Assembly: GCA_004151065.3 (NCBI GenBank)
Contig: NWUY0300017619.1
Coordinates: 3,982 to 39,669 of the forward strand
DNA: 35,688 nt
Origin: Larix sibirica
Taxonomy: Eukaryota > Streptophyta > Pinopsida > Pinales > Pinaceae
Direction of reading: 5' to 3'
Positions 32,900 through 35,688 of the stretch are shown here, one piece after another. Position numbers and translations under genes: made by a program. Position 1 is the stretch's first letter. Each line of letters begins with the position of its first letter. The notes below the pieces were generated by a model. The model saw only the letters and a program-made list of their open reading frames with translations. It was not told where the DNA came from and made no database searches.

Positions 32900-35045
32900 A
32901 CTTGTATTTTCAACTTTAGAGTGCATATTATTCATTTTCATATCATGTTCATGTTGATGTTGTTAGAATTGTAAATTATGTCTTTTCATATATTATGTAT
33001 TTTCATATTATGTTCGTGTTGATGAAATATTGGGTAATTCTTTTAATATTGACTAATATTGTTCCACAAATTCATTTGATTAATATTTAGTACTAAAACA
33101 ATTGGAAAAATTGGTATGGTTGGAATTATTATATAACATTGAGGGATATGTCATTTTGGAAACATAAGGCCAAGTAATATTGCTTACAATGGGTTTTTGT
33201 CTTATGAATTTATAAGAGTTATTTTTTTTGTTTAGATATAAAAATGGTTAACTAATAATATATGAACAATGATTTGATTTCTTTTGTTTATAATTCAGTG
33301 TATTTCAAAGGAATTGCAAACATTCACCAATAGTCAGGGATGTTGTAATATGCTTTAGAAAACTTCAATTGTGCAAGTGGTTAAACCATAAAATGAATTT
33401 CAAATGAATTGGAAATACGTAATTGAATTTTTATCCAACCTTGTGGCATCTTCATGGACTGTTAATTTAAAAATATCTTGTTTTTAATAGTGTTGTAATA
33501 AGTTTCAATCTTATCCCTAAAATGAAAGTTATAATAATAAATGGACAAACATGGTTCTTAAAATTTTAATAAACAATAAAAGTGAAGCATTGAATTGTAC
33601 AGCTTATGATGATGTGGAATCTATATAGCAAATATTTTTTATAGTTTGAAATTGTAAAACTCTAAATAATGAGCAACAAATTTAAAAAAAAAATTGCTCA
33701 ATATTGTAGTTAAAATTAAAGTCATCTCATTTCATGCACATGGAAAAGAATATGTTTCAAAATCCATGTTCCTCATAATATGCTTATGAAACGTTACATT
33801 TTCCATAAGAGGAATGTAGTTATGAGTTATAACTATCAAGCATTGGAATTGTGTATTTTCTTAGTTTGGTGAAAGATGGTTGCTTCAAAATCACAATCAC
33901 AAAGGTCATGTCAAATTCAGGGACTATGCCTACATCATACTCTCAAAACATGTAAAATTTGCTTAAATTACTATCATAATCATAGTTTTTTCTCATTTGA
34001 GTTAGTGTGGAGGTATTAGATGTTTGTAATAATGCCAGGTATGTGGCTTTAGTTGACCTAAGTTGTAACTTTGAGAGTGTAATTAAACCAAGATCCATGT
34101 TATGATTGTAAGGTTTGACCATTGGTGTTAACGTATATGTTATGTAAGATAACTTTTGTCACTCTTTTTCTATAAAGTAAGCTAACTTTTTGGAAGTTAA
34201 AGATACGATATACAAAATATAGGATTTACTATAGTCAACTACATGAATATAAATGATGTATATTAATGAAGGAAAATTTGGCATATGATAATGAAAGAGA
34301 ATTTATTATAAGAAGTTTAAGTATCAATTTTGGTATATGATAATATATTTGGAAAAATTGAAAGTAAAGTTGAGTGACCATTGAATGTATGAAACTAATA
34401 TAGAGTGGGATGGTAAATAAGATATGATGACTTAATATACTTTTCAACTCTTTAGTTTGACGATGTTCATATAATGTTTAACTTTAATTATATGAAATGT
34501 TTTCTTTTGGATTGTGATTGTAATAACTTATAATCATTTTATGTCGCTATATACATTATGTTGATATGCTATGTTGATTAAACATGTTTACAAACTTGAT
34601 TATTAATTGACCTTCATGGGAAATATCTGTTAATAGTAATCTTACAAAAAGAGGGAGAACATGCATGCAGATCTTACAAATACAAGTTATTCACATAAAA
34701 AATAATTACAAAAGAGTTTGAAATTATCATAAAAATTCAATTTATCTTCGACATCATGGTTGCAGACGGTTGTTAAGTTTTCATATATCCAACATCATAA
34801 TAATTTTATAAACACATATAACATACAAATGGCACAGTTGGAAATATTTCATAATTCATAATAGACCATGAAGTTCCGCATTCTTTTAATTCTTATTCAA
34901 CATGATGGTTGTAAATGGTAGTTAACTTTTAATATCCAACATCATCATAAAATGAAGAAAAACAAAATTCATCGATTATTCTACAATTTCATAATAAAAT
35001 GACATAGCCATCACATAAATGTCTAGATAAAACATGTACATATCC
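32900..35045. other. AT-rich non-coding DNA with minor direct repeats
   Basis: There is no credible gene; the frame near 34235-34447 is AT-driven. The first part continues the paralogous tail (CATTTTCATATCATGTTC at about 32932). A related TATTTTCATATTATGTTCGTG follows about 65 bp later. Near 34752 and 34901 an imperfect direct repeat (CATSATGGTTG..GGT.GTTAA) occurs with a 149-bp offset. This region would be the 3' flank of the DUF4216 gene on the minus strand. Confidence 0.5.
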
Positions 35046-35457
35046 CTATTCGTTGCCATCACCTTGGTTATCTTCCTTGACACTTGGCATGATTGCATTG
35101 TTGTCCTTAAAACAATGTTTTGATCTCAGATCATGTCTTAGTATGAACCACCAATCCCTATCCAACACATCTGGGTAAAAGACCATGATTGCAGTATTTT
35201 GGGTAAACATGAGGCTCCTTCTTTTCATCCCACATCTTTTTAGAGTTGATACATGTCAACACACTATCACGATCTTCCTTTATGTTATTCTAGTTGAAAG
35301 TATCCCACCACTTGCACCTAAAAATAACACATTGGACATATGAGAAGTACACATGCATGATCTCTTATATCTTTTCAATATAAACTAGCTTCCCCTCTGT
35401 TATATTTTGATCATGATGGCTAGCAAGACTAGATTGGTCGAACTCGACCTCACATGC
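35046..35457 (-). pseudogene. CACTA (En/Spm) transposase fragment, DUF4216-like C-terminal domain
   Basis: On the minus strand, CEVEFDQSSLASHHDQN, EGKLVYIEKI-stop-EIMHVYFSYVQ and VIFRCKWWDTFN (plus 35319-35294) follow the DUF4216 pattern of plant CACTA transposases (G.L.Y.G...I.E, then V.FKC.W.D). After a frameshift near 35215 it continues AIMVFYPDVLDRDWWFIL, matching the family's QVFY..D..D..W.VV stretch, and ends with an acidic tail and a stop at 35046. Stops and the frameshift make it a pseudogene. The catalytic transposase part would lie beyond the right edge of the window. The orientation is opposite to the decayed genes at 13565-20930. I am fairly confident of the domain family, less of the element. 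Confidence 0.6.
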
Positions 35458-35688
35458 CCATCATTGGTATCCTCAGTGTGAAAATGATGTCCATATGCCC
35501 ACATAGATGGGAACAAATGCACCTAAAAAAATGCGAAGAATGGACATTGTCATATGTTTAGTAAGACAAGCATTAATAAAAACATAATACATGTAATAAT
35601 TCAAATGTGCATTATAAAATGAATAATGTACATGGATATATTATTACAGAGTTGCTCCACCCAATCCCTATGTTTAGTGCATCCTCTT
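35458..35688. other. Window end, possible upstream part of the transposase pseudogene
   Basis: No clear frame is followed, although the minus-strand gene should extend in this direction. Several stops are present in the frame that feeds the DUF4216 segment. Confidence 0.35.

Overview
This window looks like nuclear DNA from a plant, most likely a seed plant with a large, repeat-rich genome. It is AT-rich. Every recognisable coding trace is a transposable-element protein: a plant-type LINE-1 with a DUF4283/zinc-knuckle ORF1 and a C-terminal RNase H, CACTA (En/Spm) termini, and a CACTA DUF4216 fragment. I see no intact host gene, rRNA, CRISPR array or prokaryotic operon. The species cannot be named from the sequence alone.

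Layout. Positions 1-5012 are non-coding, with a tRNA-derived SINE-like insertion (2673-2859, minus strand, 9-bp target-site duplication) and a possible gypsy-type LTR (about 4150-4712, minus). A CACTA-type terminus starts at 5013 and is followed by subterminal repeats built on a GCACCGGTGC-like motif. A nearly full-length but decayed LINE-1 (5483-11369, minus) has inserted into those subterminal repeats, which resume at 11370. Next come a block of degenerate ~35-bp spaced repeats (11940-12440), a decayed gene for an unrecognised protein with a long charged coiled coil (13565-16078, plus), a second field of GTGCA-type repeats with an internal ~540-bp tandem duplication (17010-18720), and a second decayed gene (18879-20930, plus) whose proline-rich linker is a minisatellite.

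The block 10364-20949 is then repeated almost perfectly as 20951-31536 (offset exactly 10587). A single N sits at each junction (20950 and 31537). One substitution was noticed (10730 G, 21317 A). The breakpoints and the impossible 3'-truncated LINE in copy 2 point to an assembly or scaffolding artefact, although a very recent tandem duplication is not excluded.

After the second N, the sequence is a diverged paralogue of the end of the second decayed gene (31538-31961). It is interrupted by a 5'-truncated LINE fragment carrying an RNase H domain (31986-32880), inserted into a TA microsatellite with a ~19-bp target-site duplication. The last 2.8 kb is AT-rich and ends in a decayed CACTA transposase DUF4216 segment (35046-35457, minus).

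Interpretation. The window is a nested transposon cluster: LINE into CACTA-like DNA, LINE fragment into a CACTA-associated paralogue, and SINE and possible LTR alongside. The two decayed genes between CACTA-like repeat fields, with DUF4216 on the opposite strand further right, could be parts of one very large CACTA element. That is inference. The unidentified coiled-coil gene and the proline-rich gene are the least explained parts of the window.
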